NCBI GenBank assembly: GCA_004764695.1
Contig: SMSO01000032.1
Location: 8,824,668-8,888,667, forward strand
Source of the DNA: Schizochytrium sp. TIO01
Lineage: Eukaryota; Sar; Bigyra; Thraustochytrida; Thraustochytriidae
Direction of reading: 5' to 3'
Length of the DNA stretch: 64,000 nucleotides
Position numbers and translations under genes: made by a program. Below the pieces are notes generated by a model, which was not told the DNA's origin, did not search any database, and saw nothing but the letters and a program-made list of their open reading frames with translations. Positions 31,179-42,206 of this stretch are shown piece after piece. Position 1 is the first letter of the stretch; every line of letters begins with the position of its first letter.

Positions 31179-33296
31179 CTACATGAGCGATTCACCATTT
31201 TGACGAGCATCTAAGCAGATAGGGCACTCTTCAACTGGGTGTGACAGCTGTAAAACATAGTCTACATCTTCCTTTGTCCAATTTCGGAACTTCTTTTCAG
31301 AGCCGTCAAACTTTTGATACATTTGAGATTTGTAATCACGATGGAGTTCAAGGACGCGGCGCATGAGAGCAGCTTTCTCACGAGACCAATGGAGGCGAAG
31401 GGCAGTCTCATTTGCTCTGGCTTGTGGTGTGATCCCCCAATCACTCTCACACTCTTCACATTCGCATACAGAAAGAATGCCGAGTTCAACGTCGGCAAGG
31501 GAGAAGAGATCACGAAAGTGAGACTGAACATGATGAAAGGGTCTTCCTGGGTAGTATTTGATATGAAGCTCAACCATCTTATTCGTCACTTCTTTGCGGA
31601 TAGGGTCACTCCACTCCAAAATATTTCCAGGAGACTTTTTCCCTGCGCTGACGAGATATGTTAGGTGTTCTGCTAGTGCTTGCACAAAGCCGTCGTCGAT
31701 AGCAGGGTGCTGGCAGAGCATTTCTCGAACCATTACTATGACCTTTTCTGGGTCATTCCCTGCCTCCTTAATTTGATTCCAAAAGCGCAACTGACGACGG
31801 TCGCGGCGCTCTTGAAGAACTCGTTTTGTCTTTTGCTTAACATACTTCGTCTGGCATTCAGGAAAGGCACGACAGGCTCGATCCAAAGCTGTCCAGTCGC
31901 GAGTGCGCCGATCATTTGAGCGCAAGTTGGTCTCGATAAGCTCATAAAACTTAATGTGGCCATCCAATGTGATCACATTAGCGAATTTAGCCCCTGTGCT
32001 ATTAGAAAGGCCCTCTGTTCTATCTTCGGAGCCAGAGGGGCGAGAGCGCTTGGTGCCAAGCCGGTTTGTTTCGGCATTCGATGTAACAAGGTTGGCATCA
32101 GTGATCATTGTCTCACCCCCTGCCAATTCTTCAGACCCATGAAGACTTCTGTTTTCCCCAGAATTTTCTTCTGCTGCGGAATCAAGACGCCGACGCTTGG
32201 GAATACCTTCTCTACTCGCAGGTTCAGTGATGACTAAGGAGCTTTCTTTGTGAGAATTGAGAAAAGGAGCCTCAGTATCCCTGGCCGCCTGACCTAAGAC
32301 GCGTGCAAGAACAATGACAGGATTATTACAGTCGGGGAGAAGCACCGGGTTATCCTCGTGTAGATGTGGAACCAGGGTTTTGAAGGCTTCGAGTTCGTTC
32401 ACTGCACGGGTAATATTAATTTGATCAGATACGAGGTCAGGAGTAGGAATCTTGTCTTCTCCACCGTTCAATGACTGATGAGAAGCGAACATGAGTGTTG
32501 CATCAAGAGTTGAAAGTGCTGGTAGTGGCCCAGTTTTGGAGACAAAGTCACGGCAAGCATGGAGAAATGACTTGACATTTTCATCGTACTGATCATTTTC
32601 AAGAGTAACACCACCCAGGGCCTCCAAGGCGAGTGCAATTGCGCGTATTGTCATTGTCTCATGATTGACAGGTTCATCACTGAGTGAAGCAATAGGTCGA
32701 ATAACGAGAGATCGAAGCCAGGAGGCTTCAGCAAGGTCTACTAGGGGTGCAGAAGTTGAGTTGTTTCTGTCCAGGGGCATCTCTGCATCAATTTTTTGAT
32801 ACTCTTCATCTGTTAGCAGAAGCACTTCGCGAACTACGTGGTCATCATTCGCCATAGACATATCTGCATTGTTGTGTAATAGTTGATGAGCAAATAGGTG
32901 GCGCATGGTGATTTTCGTTACGGTGGGATAGATCCATTCTCGGAAGGTTTGGGCGCTTAGTGAATCGTAGTGTACAGCCATCGCATTTGGTAGATTACGA
33001 CTGCGAAGGCCTGAGTGAGTGCATGCTTGAATGTTAGCATGCGCTTGTGACATGACTTGCATGAGCACCAGTTCAGTTGCTGTAAGTCCGGAGCTATCAA
33101 TTAGCCTGGTGACTGCCTCTATGGAATTTGTATAGCACTCCAATACATGTTGTGTGAGCTGTGCCCAATCTTGCAAATGAGAACCACGTAGATTTGTGAA
33201 CGGTGTGAGCGCGTTTTGGACCAGTGCTGACGGAGGGTGTTCTGCCTCATTCTCGTTCTCATTCTCACTGCTCTCCAGTTCTTCACGCTCGTTCAT
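31179..33296 (-). CDS. Unrecognised nuclear-type protein ending in a CPICLD motif
   Basis: I do not recognise this protein of 705 residues (from the first ATG; the frame opens at TTG 27 bases upstream). It starts with an acidic Glu/Asn stretch (ENENENEAE), followed by about 300 mostly helical residues. Next come a basic PKRRRLD (about 366-372), which resembles a nuclear localisation signal, and a polar linker with a second KRSRPS. A helical, Trp-containing segment (about 447-505: RDWTALDRACRAF, then many Arg/Lys) has a loosely Myb/SANT-like pattern. Near the C-terminus are CECEEC and, at the very end, EECPICLD followed by nine residues. The CPIC start is typical of a RING finger, but the remaining zinc ligands are absent. 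Either the motif is coincidental or a downstream exon is missed. It shares a short divergent promoter with the aldo/keto reductase gene. Confidence 0.7.
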   Translation of the reverse strand: MNEREELESSENENENEAEHPPSALVQNALTPFTNLRGSHLQDWAQLTQHVLECYTNSIEAVTRLIDSSGLTATELVLMQVMSQAHANIQACTHSGLRSRNLPNAMAVHYDSLSAQTFREWIYPTVTKITMRHLFAHQLLHNNADMSMANDDHVVREVLLLTDEEYQKIDAEMPLDRNNSTSAPLVDLAEASWLRSLVIRPIASLSDEPVNHETMTIRAIALALEALGGVTLENDQYDENVKSFLHACRDFVSKTGPLPALSTLDATLMFASHQSLNGGEDKIPTPDLVSDQINITRAVNELEAFKTLVPHLHEDNPVLLPDCNNPVIVLARVLGQAARDTEAPFLNSHKESSLVITEPASREGIPKRRRLDSAAEENSGENRSLHGSEELAGGETMITDANLVTSNAETNRLGTKRSRPSGSEDRTEGLSNSTGAKFANVITLDGHIKFYELIETNLRSNDRRTRDWTALDRACRAFPECQTKYVKQKTKRVLQERRDRRQLRFWNQIKEAGNDPEKVIVMVREMLCQHPAIDDGFVQALAEHLTYLVSAGKKSPGNILEWSDPIRKEVTNKMVELHIKYYPGRPFHHVQSHFRDLFSLADVELGILSVCECEECESDWGITPQARANETALRLHWSREKAALMRRVLELHRDYKSQMYQKFDGSEKKFRNWTKEDVDYVLQLSHPVEECPICLDARQNGESLM

Positions 33297-33696
33297 ATTC
33301 ACCTCAAAGTTGTAGTTCGCCAAAGCAGCAGAGGGGATCTAACCTGCAAACGTTGGAATCGTGAATGCCTCCCTAGCCACTCACTTTCCCAGATGTCAAC
33401 AGTTTTTCTATTGAGTGCCAACCAACGTCAGGTTTTCTTTGGAGGTCCCCAACCTGGAGCTTGCGCACAGCCCCAAAGCTAGCGTCGCTGGCGCAAGAAT
33501 GGTCTCTGACAACTATTAATATCATTTTAATTTTTTTTAATTTTTAATTTTTTGCATCTGTGTGTCACTTGAGGGGTCCTAGATTACACTTGCAATTGCA
33601 ATCATTGATCAACACAAAGTCGCGGACACAGAACATTTAAGGCTGCGTTTGGCGCGAGCACATTTTGGTTTGTGTGTCTCCAAAAGACTCTTCAAG
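33297..33696. promoter_or_regulatory. Divergent promoter region (unknown protein / aldo-keto reductase)
   Basis: 400 bases between divergent start codons. It includes an AT-rich patch with repeated TTTTAATTTTT units at about 33520-33555. It must hold both promoters. Confidence 0.5.
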
Positions 33697-35154
33697 ATGC
33701 GTCGGGCAGGTGTGGGAACTTATCGTATGGTGCTCAACAATCCGCAGCACGTGAGCTGCCTGCGGCGTGCGCTGTTTGGCCCTGAAGCTGGGTTTTCCGT
33801 GGTTGACACAAGCCCGAACTACGGCGATGGCCTTTCTGAAGAGCTTGTTGGCGGCGTATTAAAAATGGCTGATTCTGAAGGACTTGAAGGCCGCGATCGT
33901 CTGGAGATCATTAGCAAATTTGGATTTATTCAAGGTCGTGATCTTGAGCAGCACAACAAAACTCCTTTCGAGGGCGCTGTCAAGTACACCGACGATTGCT
34001 GGCACTCGGTGGACAGTTCTTTCATGAAGCACCAGCTCTCAGGATCCCTTGATCGCCTTGGTGTGAGCAAAATTGATACATATCTAGTGCACAACCCGGA
34101 ACATTTCCTCATGAGCCAGATCCCTCCGGAGACCAGTCCTGAGATCGGAGGACCTCTGATCGAGGCGCTCCAGGAGCAGCTCAAGGACAACCTCACGAAG
34201 ACCTTTGAGGCCCTGGAGATTGAAATCGATGCAGGCCGCATTGGGGGGTACGGTGTAAGTAGCAACTCCTTTGCATTGCCTCCGGACCACCCTCACTTTG
34301 TGCCTTTCCAAAGTCTCGTGGACATGGCTAGCGAAGCTGCTCGGCGAGTTCGAGGATCTTCAAGTTCTCATGGTTTCACTACGCTTGAGTTTCCGGCAAA
34401 CATCATTGAGCGCACTGCTATCACTCCGATTGAGGCAGGCGGAAATGGCTGTGCTCAGTGGGCTCATGAGAATGGCTTGCGTACGGTTGTCAACAGAGCT
34501 CTCACGGCCTTTGATGATGTGGGCAGTTGGCGTCTTGCAGAGGCACCATTTCCAGTAGACTATGCGGATAAACGTGATGCTTTGCTTGAACACCTCAGCC
34601 CTCCGCCTTTGGAGGCAGAGGAAGAACGCTCTCTCACCGCTGATGAGAAGCAGGAATGGGCAGATACGCTGGAGGCGTGCCATTGGATGCGCCAGCTGAT
34701 CAATGACCTCGATGCGCAAATGAGTGCCTTTTCCAGTGTCATGCACTATCAAGATGACCTCATGCGCAAGGTGGTGCCTATGATCAATGCCAAGCTTGAT
34801 GGTATGGACGAGGATACATCTAACCAGCTGTTTGAGTTTTTTGCAGCTTACGAGCAGGCTGTTCGCTCTGTGACCGGTCAGCAGACGCGTACCCATATCT
34901 TTGAGAACATCTCACAGGATAAGGCTCTTGCTGCAGCTCGCAACTCATGCGACCCGGCACTCTTTGTCCCCCCTGAACTTCCTGTTGGTCTCTCTCCAGC
35001 AGCTCAGGTGCCTTTGCAAGAGTATGCTTTGGGTTGGCTTGCTCAGCAGCCGTGCGTTTCTACTATTTTGGTCGGCACTGTTCGCGAGTCCTACGTGGAC
35101 GAGGTTGCGCAGATTATTGCTAAATATAGCTCTAACCCTGCTACCTCTGCTTAA
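33697..35154 (+). CDS. Aldo/keto reductase family protein, enlarged
   Basis: The protein has 485 residues from the ATG at 33697; the frame opens at TTG 48 bases earlier. AKRs reduce carbonyls with NADPH in a TIM barrel. The start RRAGVGTYR matches the first barrel strand. The catalytic tetrad is present: Asp37 and Tyr42 (VVDTSPNYGDG), Lys74 (ISKFGF) and His132 (YLVHNPEHF). The last strand and cofactor-binding segment appear as ALGWLAQQP then TILVGTVRESYVDEV. Typical AKRs have about 320 residues. The extra length lies mainly in loops around 140-170 and a helical insertion of about 100 residues between 310 and 420, rich in acidic residues. Substrate unknown. It is cytosolic by absence of a signal. 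Confidence 0.85.
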   Translation: MRRAGVGTYRMVLNNPQHVSCLRRALFGPEAGFSVVDTSPNYGDGLSEELVGGVLKMADSEGLEGRDRLEIISKFGFIQGRDLEQHNKTPFEGAVKYTDDCWHSVDSSFMKHQLSGSLDRLGVSKIDTYLVHNPEHFLMSQIPPETSPEIGGPLIEALQEQLKDNLTKTFEALEIEIDAGRIGGYGVSSNSFALPPDHPHFVPFQSLVDMASEAARRVRGSSSSHGFTTLEFPANIIERTAITPIEAGGNGCAQWAHENGLRTVVNRALTAFDDVGSWRLAEAPFPVDYADKRDALLEHLSPPPLEAEEERSLTADEKQEWADTLEACHWMRQLINDLDAQMSAFSSVMHYQDDLMRKVVPMINAKLDGMDEDTSNQLFEFFAAYEQAVRSVTGQQTRTHIFENISQDKALAAARNSCDPALFVPPELPVGLSPAAQVPLQEYALGWLAQQPCVSTILVGTVRESYVDEVAQIIAKYSSNPATSA

Positions 35155-35731
35155 AGTGCAGCGTTGTTGAGTGTGTTTACTTGTTTGTGCGTAGTAGCCT
35201 AAATTTTATCGTTGCAATGGACCTCCATGTTGCTTCTTTTGATATATTAATCATTTTATAAATCAAGAACCAACTTGTTTTTTACGCTTGTAAAACCAAT
35301 GAAAAGATGTACAAATGCTATTTTTCAGGGCATACACATTAAAGTCTTGTTGAGTACCAAACTTCACATTTAACAACCTTTTTTTCTATCTTTTTTTTTG
35401 GGGGGGGGGGGGGTCTTGTGAGAATAAAACAGCGCCTTCGTTTGTTTTTTTAATAAGAAAAGAGTACCTCGTAGCGCCAGAGCACTTAACGCAGGAGAGA
35501 GTATGTATGAGATTGACGTGAGAAAGTAAATTTAATATGGATTTGATTCGAAAGGAAAAATTGTACGAAAGATTAAGTTCGATGGGGTGTATGAGGTGCT
35601 ACAATTTAATTGGTACAGACTACAATGACAATAGGGGTGGACCTCGCTTTGCCTCTTTCGTTTAATAAACGTAGACAGGGAAGAAAGCAAGGAAAGCCAC
35701 GCATCGGGGGTAACGACACAAAAAAAACTAT
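35155..35731. other. Convergent intergenic region (AKR / acyltransferase)
   Basis: 577 bases, AT-rich. It contains a T9 tract followed by a run of fourteen G (35400-35413) and otherwise presumed 3' UTRs. Confidence 0.6.
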
Positions 35732-37135
35732 CTACCATGACGAAGTCGCGAGAAGATGCGCTGTTGCAAAATCTTGGAATGACATGAGACCAGATTGATC
35801 AGTAGCAACATCCTTCCATTTCAACGGCTTAGTGATATCGAGGTTGGCCGCAGCAACCGGCGCGATCGCCTCAAATTGAGCCTGGTCGAGACGAGAGCGA
35901 GTCTTGGACATATTTGGCGCCTTGGCAAAGCATAGCAAGAGACTACGAACACGCTCAAAAAGGCGTGGGCTCTCTTTGGCTTCCTTTGGCAGTGCGCTGC
36001 GCAAAGATGCATAAGTGAAGGGCAAGACAGCTGCTGGTTTAAGTTTGTTCTTAGCAGCGACCTGAGCAAGAAACATATCTTCGTACGAGTGATCGGAGGT
36101 GTTGACGCCGAGGGAATGTGCCATCAGCTGGCGAACATTCTCGCAGTAAACCGTAGAGTTCGAGCGCTCCTGCTCATTCGGGTAGTACACGGGCAAAAAT
36201 TCCACTGTGACTGTGTGAAATCCTTGTGCGAGTGTGCGAAGAACAATCAGCGTACGTGACGGTGCGCCAGCACACCACGTCGGGTCAAAGTTGGTGTAGG
36301 ACCAGTGCAGAACTACAGGTTGAACCGGTGCGCATGGCTCAAAGGCGCCCTTACGAAACGAAATAAGGCTGGTGCGGTTTGTGCATGTACCCTCGGGGAA
36401 AATGAGAAGTTGGCGATGCCATGGCGAAGTTGCTGACACGCGTGTGCGAATCTCCTCGGCTACACGGTGACGGGCCATTTTGTCTGTACGATCGACGAAA
36501 ATAGTTTGAAGCGCACTCATGAAAGGTCCGACGATGGTTTTGGTCATTTCGATTTTGCCAACTGGAGAGGGACCGCGGCATGCGTACGCGAGGATGACAG
36601 CATCCATGACGGTAGAGTGCGGTGCTACAACAATCATTTTACAGTCTTGGGAGGAAGACAACTTGCCCTTGACCTTGATGTGGTAAACACCCATGCAAGC
36701 ACATATGAGATACCCGCAAACTGCCGAGATTTGTTGTTGTGCAAATCCTCTCCATGGCGAAAGAGGTTTATGAATATCTGCGCCAGCCACGGTAGCCATC
36801 ATGGCGATAGTGCCGAGTAGAATAACAATGAGGATAAGAAGGAATCTAAGCGGTGCTACGATGACAACACCGAGGATGAGTTTGATCCATTCGCGCGCAT
36901 TAATACTTTCGAGTGTCTGGAAGGGGTTGAGCTTCTTTTCGCTCTCCTCGCGAGCAAGTGCAGTTGTGCTGGCAGCGAAAGATTGTGAAAGGAGTCCGTA
37001 CCAGGATCGGTCGCTGCTGCTATTGCTGCTACTACTGCTTCCGCTGTCTTTGCTGGTTTCCGCTCCAGTTTCTGAGGACGTGGACTGCACGAGTTTGCTG
37101 CTCATGAGCTCCACCACGGCTTGCGGGGCCCACAT
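35732..37135 (-). CDS. LPCAT/LPEAT-like lysophospholipid acyltransferase
   Basis: The protein has 467 residues. PlsC-type acyltransferases move an acyl chain from acyl-CoA to a lysophospholipid in the ER. The catalytic HX4D motif is at 173-178 (HSTVMD). The next block is LQTIFVDRTD (about 209-218), and the substrate-binding FPEGT is at 246-250, followed by TNRTSLISFRKGAF as in LPCAT1/2 and plant LPEAT. Hydrophobic segments at about 85-118 and 132-152 provide the membrane anchor. The N-terminus is a Ser-rich stretch encoded by an imperfect trinucleotide run (about 37005-37045). The C-terminus ends in a single degenerate EF-hand-like loop (DQSGLMSFQDF), a hint of the EF-hands of LPCAT1/2. Head-group preference cannot be read from the sequence. 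Confidence 0.88.
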   Translation of the reverse strand: MWAPQAVVELMSSKLVQSTSSETGAETSKDSGSSSSSNSSSDRSWYGLLSQSFAASTTALAREESEKKLNPFQTLESINAREWIKLILGVVIVAPLRFLLILIVILLGTIAMMATVAGADIHKPLSPWRGFAQQQISAVCGYLICACMGVYHIKVKGKLSSSQDCKMIVVAPHSTVMDAVILAYACRGPSPVGKIEMTKTIVGPFMSALQTIFVDRTDKMARHRVAEEIRTRVSATSPWHRQLLIFPEGTCTNRTSLISFRKGAFEPCAPVQPVVLHWSYTNFDPTWCAGAPSRTLIVLRTLAQGFHTVTVEFLPVYYPNEQERSNSTVYCENVRQLMAHSLGVNTSDHSYEDMFLAQVAAKNKLKPAAVLPFTYASLRSALPKEAKESPRLFERVRSLLLCFAKAPNMSKTRSRLDQAQFEAIAPVAAANLDITKPLKWKDVATDQSGLMSFQDFATAHLLATSSW

Positions 37136-37608
37136 TCTTGCTAGTTATAATCGCTCTTTTGCAACAGTATCTTCTTCAGCGAGCTCTTTCCGGCTTTGGC
37201 TGTCTTCTTTGTTTTGACCTCCGTTTGCTCACGGAATCTATGTAGTTTGATGTTGTATTGTGCGAATTCCTGACCTTGAAGTCCTCCGCCCACGGCCCCA
37301 GCGATCCTCTCGCGGGCACCTGGCGCAAGGTGATCGGGGTTTGTTTGTATGTGTGTTCGTGCAGGCCAGTGCCCCTCGTCCGTTCGTTTGTCGATATGTA
37401 TGTATGTATGTATATGTGGATCTGGTTGAACGTGAACCAGAATTGATCGACGACGATCGATCGAGACGACGATTTCTGGCTTCTCTATAAAAACTTTAAG
37501 TTAAAAACATTTTTAAAACATTTTTAAAAATACAATAAATTAAAACATTCTTAAAATTAAAACCTAGGTAGCAGTAGCTCAGAGTCAAGCAGGACATGAG
37601 CAGAATTA

Positions 37609-37654
37609 TCAGTCAGTCAGTCAGTCAGTCAGTCAGTCAGTCAGTCAGTCAGTC
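37609..37654. repeat. TCAG tetranucleotide microsatellite
   Basis: About eleven perfect TCAG units. The same motif recurs in a short form near 61860. Confidence 0.9.
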
Positions 37655-38183
37655 CTCTTTCATGAAAAGTGGTCATAGCTAAGGCACTCTATGCGTTAGT
37701 TCTCCTCCTTCGTCGCTCAATGTTGTGATGACGAGTTCTCCCACTTTCCTTCAGCGACTCTTTTGCCTCTTCTACTCTCGCCTACCATTGCTCTAATTTG
37801 CTCTCCCATTGCAAAGGTTTCCTACGTAATGCTCCGCCTCCTCCTTCCATCATTGAAAAGCTCCTCTTGAAGAACACCGTAAGTCAGCAAGTCAAAGTAA
37901 AATAATAATAAATATAGCAAACCAACTGCTACTGCTGTCTAGCGGGCGCCTACCTGCCCTGAAATGCAAAACTTGAAAGAAGAAAGGTTTACAAAAACCC
38001 GTCATTTCTTTCACTGTTGGTACTGGTAAATAAATGTCTACTACGTACTCACTCATCCATTAAATGTCATTCAAGCGGAGTCCGCATTCTTTTCAATTCT
38101 CGCTTCGTTGCTGTTGCCTCCGCCGTTGTCTCTACAGAAAGCGCTCCAAAACTCGAGAGTCTTGAAAGGAGTGCCGCCATGGC

Positions 38184-38223
38184 TTCATGACATGACATGA
38201 CATGACATGACATGACATGACAT
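38184..38223. repeat. CATGA pentanucleotide microsatellite
   Basis: About eight tandem CATGA units. Each unit contains the palindrome CATG. Confidence 0.9.
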
Positions 38224-38327
38224 GGCTATCCAGCTAGCTATCTATTAGGTACAGAGCCGCCAGCATTGAGTTCCTCGCTTATTTGACGACGCAGGCGACG
38301 ACGAAAGAAGCTGACGACGCCTTTGAA

Positions 38328-38395
38328 ATTTATTTATTTATTTATTTTATTATTATTTAAAGAATAAAAAATATTTTAATTTTACAATAAATAAA
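38328..38395. repeat. AT-rich tract with TTTA repeats
   Basis: TTTA units grade into mixed A/T sequence. Low complexity, with no coding potential. Confidence 0.75.
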
Positions 38396-38972
38396 ATTCC
38401 TGTGCCTCTTTCTCTCTGCCCTTCGATTCCTGGTAAAGGCAGGAGAAGTCAAGAATGAAATAAGATGGAGAAATCAGGAAATGAGCTACAGAAAGAAAGT
38501 CCTTTCACTGCGATTGGAAACCCTCCAACTCGAACTCCAACTCGCTGATGCACCTGCGAATTAACAGAGACCAACCAACCAATCGATCAATTGATCGCTT
38601 CGATCAGTCAATCAATCGATTAACGCTGTTTTAAAGTGAGTGTGAATGAATGTCTACTGCTACGAAATCCAAAAGTCCAAGGACTCCAGTGCATTCATTC
38701 GCTTGAAACGAAACGAAAGAACGCAGCTTCGGAAGGGGAGGGACGTCCAAGTCTCCGGCTCTGGCCTCGAGGTCCACAGGGTCATCCGGTTCTTGAAACT
38801 CCAACGAGCCAAACGACCCTACAGCGGTTCGAGGCGAGCAGTTGCTTCAACCATTGCTCACCCTCTCTCGAAATACTGAAACGACGCCATGGCCTTTGTC
38901 TTCTCATACAGTGTGCTTCGCGTTCATTTCTTTTCTCTTCTTTAATCCACTCGCTCGTGCATAGTAGGTACC

Positions 38973-39026
38973 TAGGTTAGGTTAGGTTAGGTTAGGTTAG
39001 GTTAGGTTTGGGTTAGGTTAGGTTAG
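38973..39026 (+). repeat. Interstitial telomere-like TTAGG array
   Basis: About ten TTAGG pentamers in the same orientation, with one interruption (TTTGGG). TTAGG is the arthropod telomere repeat, and TTAGGG is common in other eukaryotes. This short array lies inside the window, so it is interstitial. It could be an ordinary microsatellite, a healed break or an ancient end fusion. Confidence 0.8.
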
Positions 39027-40316
39027 TGTTTGTACAATGAATGATACGTTCATGAGACGTAGTCGCAGGAGGAAGAAAGAAGGGAAGAAAGAAAGAACGC
39101 ACCGCAGGAACGGAACGCCGCCAGAATGGAACAGCGCGAGCCGAGGCAGAATGAAGTTGAACTCGCTTGGATTTGATGCTTTGAGCTCACGAATTGGCTC
39201 GCTGGCTGGTCATGGGTCGTGAAACTGTGCGCGACGCGAGGTATGGACGAGCGTGAATTCGAAGCCAAGGCTTCGCTTTGGAGGACTCAGAGCCTCTCTG
39301 AGATGTCTACACGAAAGGAACAGCCATGTGGCACTCGTGTGAGTAGGCGCTTCGTCGTCTTTGACTCTGCTGGAAATGAACGGATACATAGAATGATAAC
39401 AGGTACAGAGCATGCCAAAGCTGCGTCTTTGCTTGGCGACTTCTGGATGGCGGCGCTCTTGAAGTCAAGGTCGATCGCGGTGGTGCACCTGCTGCGAGCG
39501 CATCGTTGGTCTCTTCGCTGACCTCGACGCGAGCGAGTACCTACGGAGAAAACCCAAAGCGAGCAAACCAAGGCATCCATCATCCGTCATCTATCTGTCC
39601 GTCTATCTCCACGGGGCGACGAAGTTCTTGCCTGCTTGGATACCAGGAGCGAACAGCGGAAGGTAGTCAGGTAACGATAACGGTCAACCATCCTGAAGGC
39701 AAACCAATCCAACACTCACTCACGCGCTCCATCAATCGACTCGACTCCGGACTCGGGTCCAAGAACCAAGAACTCGCAAACCGCCTATGTGATTGAAGGA
39801 GGGAGGGGATTCTTGCGTCGCATTAAGACATCGCAGGTGACCTTTTTTAAACTAAAAGAAAAGAAAAAGCTTTTGTCTAATTAACTTCAATTACTTTTTA
39901 ACGATAAACAACTATTTTTTATTATTGAAAAATATATATATATATATAAATATCATATGATATAGGCCTGAACGAATATTTTAATTTAAAAAACAAACAA
40001 ACAAAAAACAAACGTTTTTTTATGATTACGAAAGATTATGATGATGCCAGTGGAAATGAAAATACGAATGATCACGGTATTCTGGTTTGGGTTTCTTCCT
40101 TTCGGTTCTTTCTGCTTTCTTTCTGCTTTCTTCACGTTTTCTTCCGTTTGTTCTAGTTTGATGAACCACTTAGGCACGTAGGCACCTGATCTACTCAGTG
40201 ACGTAGCTGCTGCTGGCGATGGCGAAGGTTTCTTGAATCTATTCATTTTTTTTGCTCCAGAAGAAGAGCCTCGAGATCTCTGGACTTGCTTGAACTCGAC
40301 TTCACTCACTCCTGCC

Positions 40317-40317
40317 G

Positions 40318-40353
<36 letters not shown>
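40317..40353. repeat. AATC tetranucleotide microsatellite
   Basis: About nine perfect AATC units. Confidence 0.9.
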
Positions 40354-40354
<1 letters not shown>

Positions 40355-41117
40355 GTATCCACGGCAGACATGATAATTTTGCTGTGGCCATTGGGTCCGA
40401 CCGAAGGTTGGCGACGAGATCTTGGCCTTTAGGAATTTGTGTTCTCCCTTCTGTGGATACTAGCTAGCTAGATAGATAGTAAAGAACAGGGCTCCAATGG
40501 TGCAGCGCAGAAGGATCTAACGAGGTTCGAGTACCTCTTCTCGAGACTTAAAGCGGTCTCACTCCACGATCTTTGCAGCTGACGACCCGCTTCGAAGGCA
40601 TGATCGTTTCTTTTCACGGCGAGTCATCTCATTTCATTCTTCTATTTCAAAGTTGTTTTCTTGGAAGCCGAGGACGCTTGGCGAGAGTAGAACGGGGACA
40701 GAGGCCCAGAATCCCTAAACCTCAGGTAGATAATACTACGTGCCCTGGGTATGACGCGCGCGGTGGATCGAAAAAGTGAAAGAGAACGAGAGAAGGAACA
40801 GCGAAAGACTTGGATCCAAGAAAAGGGGGCTCCATTTTGATGACCTGCGGCGGTGGATCTTGGGCACTCGAGATCCCCGTCAACCAGAAGAACTCGACTG
40901 GAGGTTGATTGCAAATCGAGGGGGACTGCGGCTTGCACGTTGCGAGGGACGGACTCGCCCGAAGACGCGGCGTGGCGTTGACTGGGTACCACGAAGCGTG
41001 GATCTTTCAACGCAAAATTCAAGTTCCTGAGAGAGAGACTACAGACGTTGGAGGCTGCTGCCGTCAACGGTTTGCTCGGCGAACTCGATGATCGCGGGCA
41101 TTCATCCATCCATCCAC

Positions 41118-41162
41118 TCATTCATTCATTCATTCATTCATTCATTCATTCATTCATTCATT
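41118..41162. repeat. CATT tetranucleotide microsatellite
   Basis: About eleven CATT units, preceded by shorter CATC units (about 41102-41115). Confidence 0.9.
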
Positions 41163-42129
41163 GATTAATTACGAGGCACTCCGGATCCCTGGTGATTCAG
41201 CCTCCGAACGCGCCGGTGTACGAAGAAGCGGCGGCTCTCGAGTTCCCGCCAGATCTCGCAGACGTACCGCGAGGAATGATCGATGCAGAGGTTTCCCATG
41301 AGTTTGCCGACGCCGAAGTACATCGCACGATTGCAGTGCCTGAGTACGTGGCGCATGGGCGAGCTTTCATACACTTACTTGAAGAACGATGGCAAGGGTC
41401 ATGAACGTGTTGAACCCGCTGAGAACCCGCTGCGCCGCAGGGTCATGGGTGCCAGAGGCGAGCGAGCTCGGTTGTGACCATCGCAGTTCTGTGACGCCGC
41501 TGTATAAGGTTCAATTCACGGCGTATCCTTGCGATGCACGCAGAAGAGACCCGGCCTGGAGCGCATGGCTTCGTCGCCAATGGCTCGTGAGGGCACTCCA
41601 CTCGATGAAGTCTGTAACTCCGAGTTCCAGGGAGCGCGAATGTTGTTATAATACCCACCGTTGCCAGGCACCTCCTCTGGCAGCCTCGAGACGGTGAACG
41701 ACTGCCAAGCTACATACAGCCACGCGCCTTGAAGAAGTTGAAGACCATGGCATGCATGAATCGTCATCACTCGCAAGATCTGAAGTTATCTAAGTGAGCC
41801 GAGACGGACAGCGTATCCTGCGGTGAAAGCAAAGTCGGGTTGCCACGAATCAAAACATGGGCGACGATGCGACTCCACAGAAGTAAGTACTCCTCGCTCC
41901 GGCGGGCCTTTCCAGAGCACGACCAGGGCCTACTTTCCTCACCATGCGTGCTCGTGCACACCAGCACCAAAAAGGGCCATGCTAAACCCAGTGGCTTCCC
42001 ATCGACCGCGTCGCGTGGTAGCATCATCAACGCATCATCGATGCTGCTTGGCCCCCTCTCGACGGCCACTACTAATGTCGCAATCGTCGTCGCCGTTGGG
42101 CGCTAGCTTTGTACCTCCTGACTGGTTCG

Positions 42130-42131
<2 letters not shown>

Positions 42132-42199
<68 letters not shown>

Positions 42200-42206
42200 G
42201 CGACGA
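42132..42206. repeat. CGA / CGACAG trinucleotide-type repeat
   Basis: About eleven CGA units are followed by four CGACAG units. One plus-strand frame would read poly-Asp then Asp-Asp-Ser repeats and continue about 40 codons beyond; another reads poly-Arg. No start codon or splice context makes either convincing as a gene. Confidence 0.85.
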
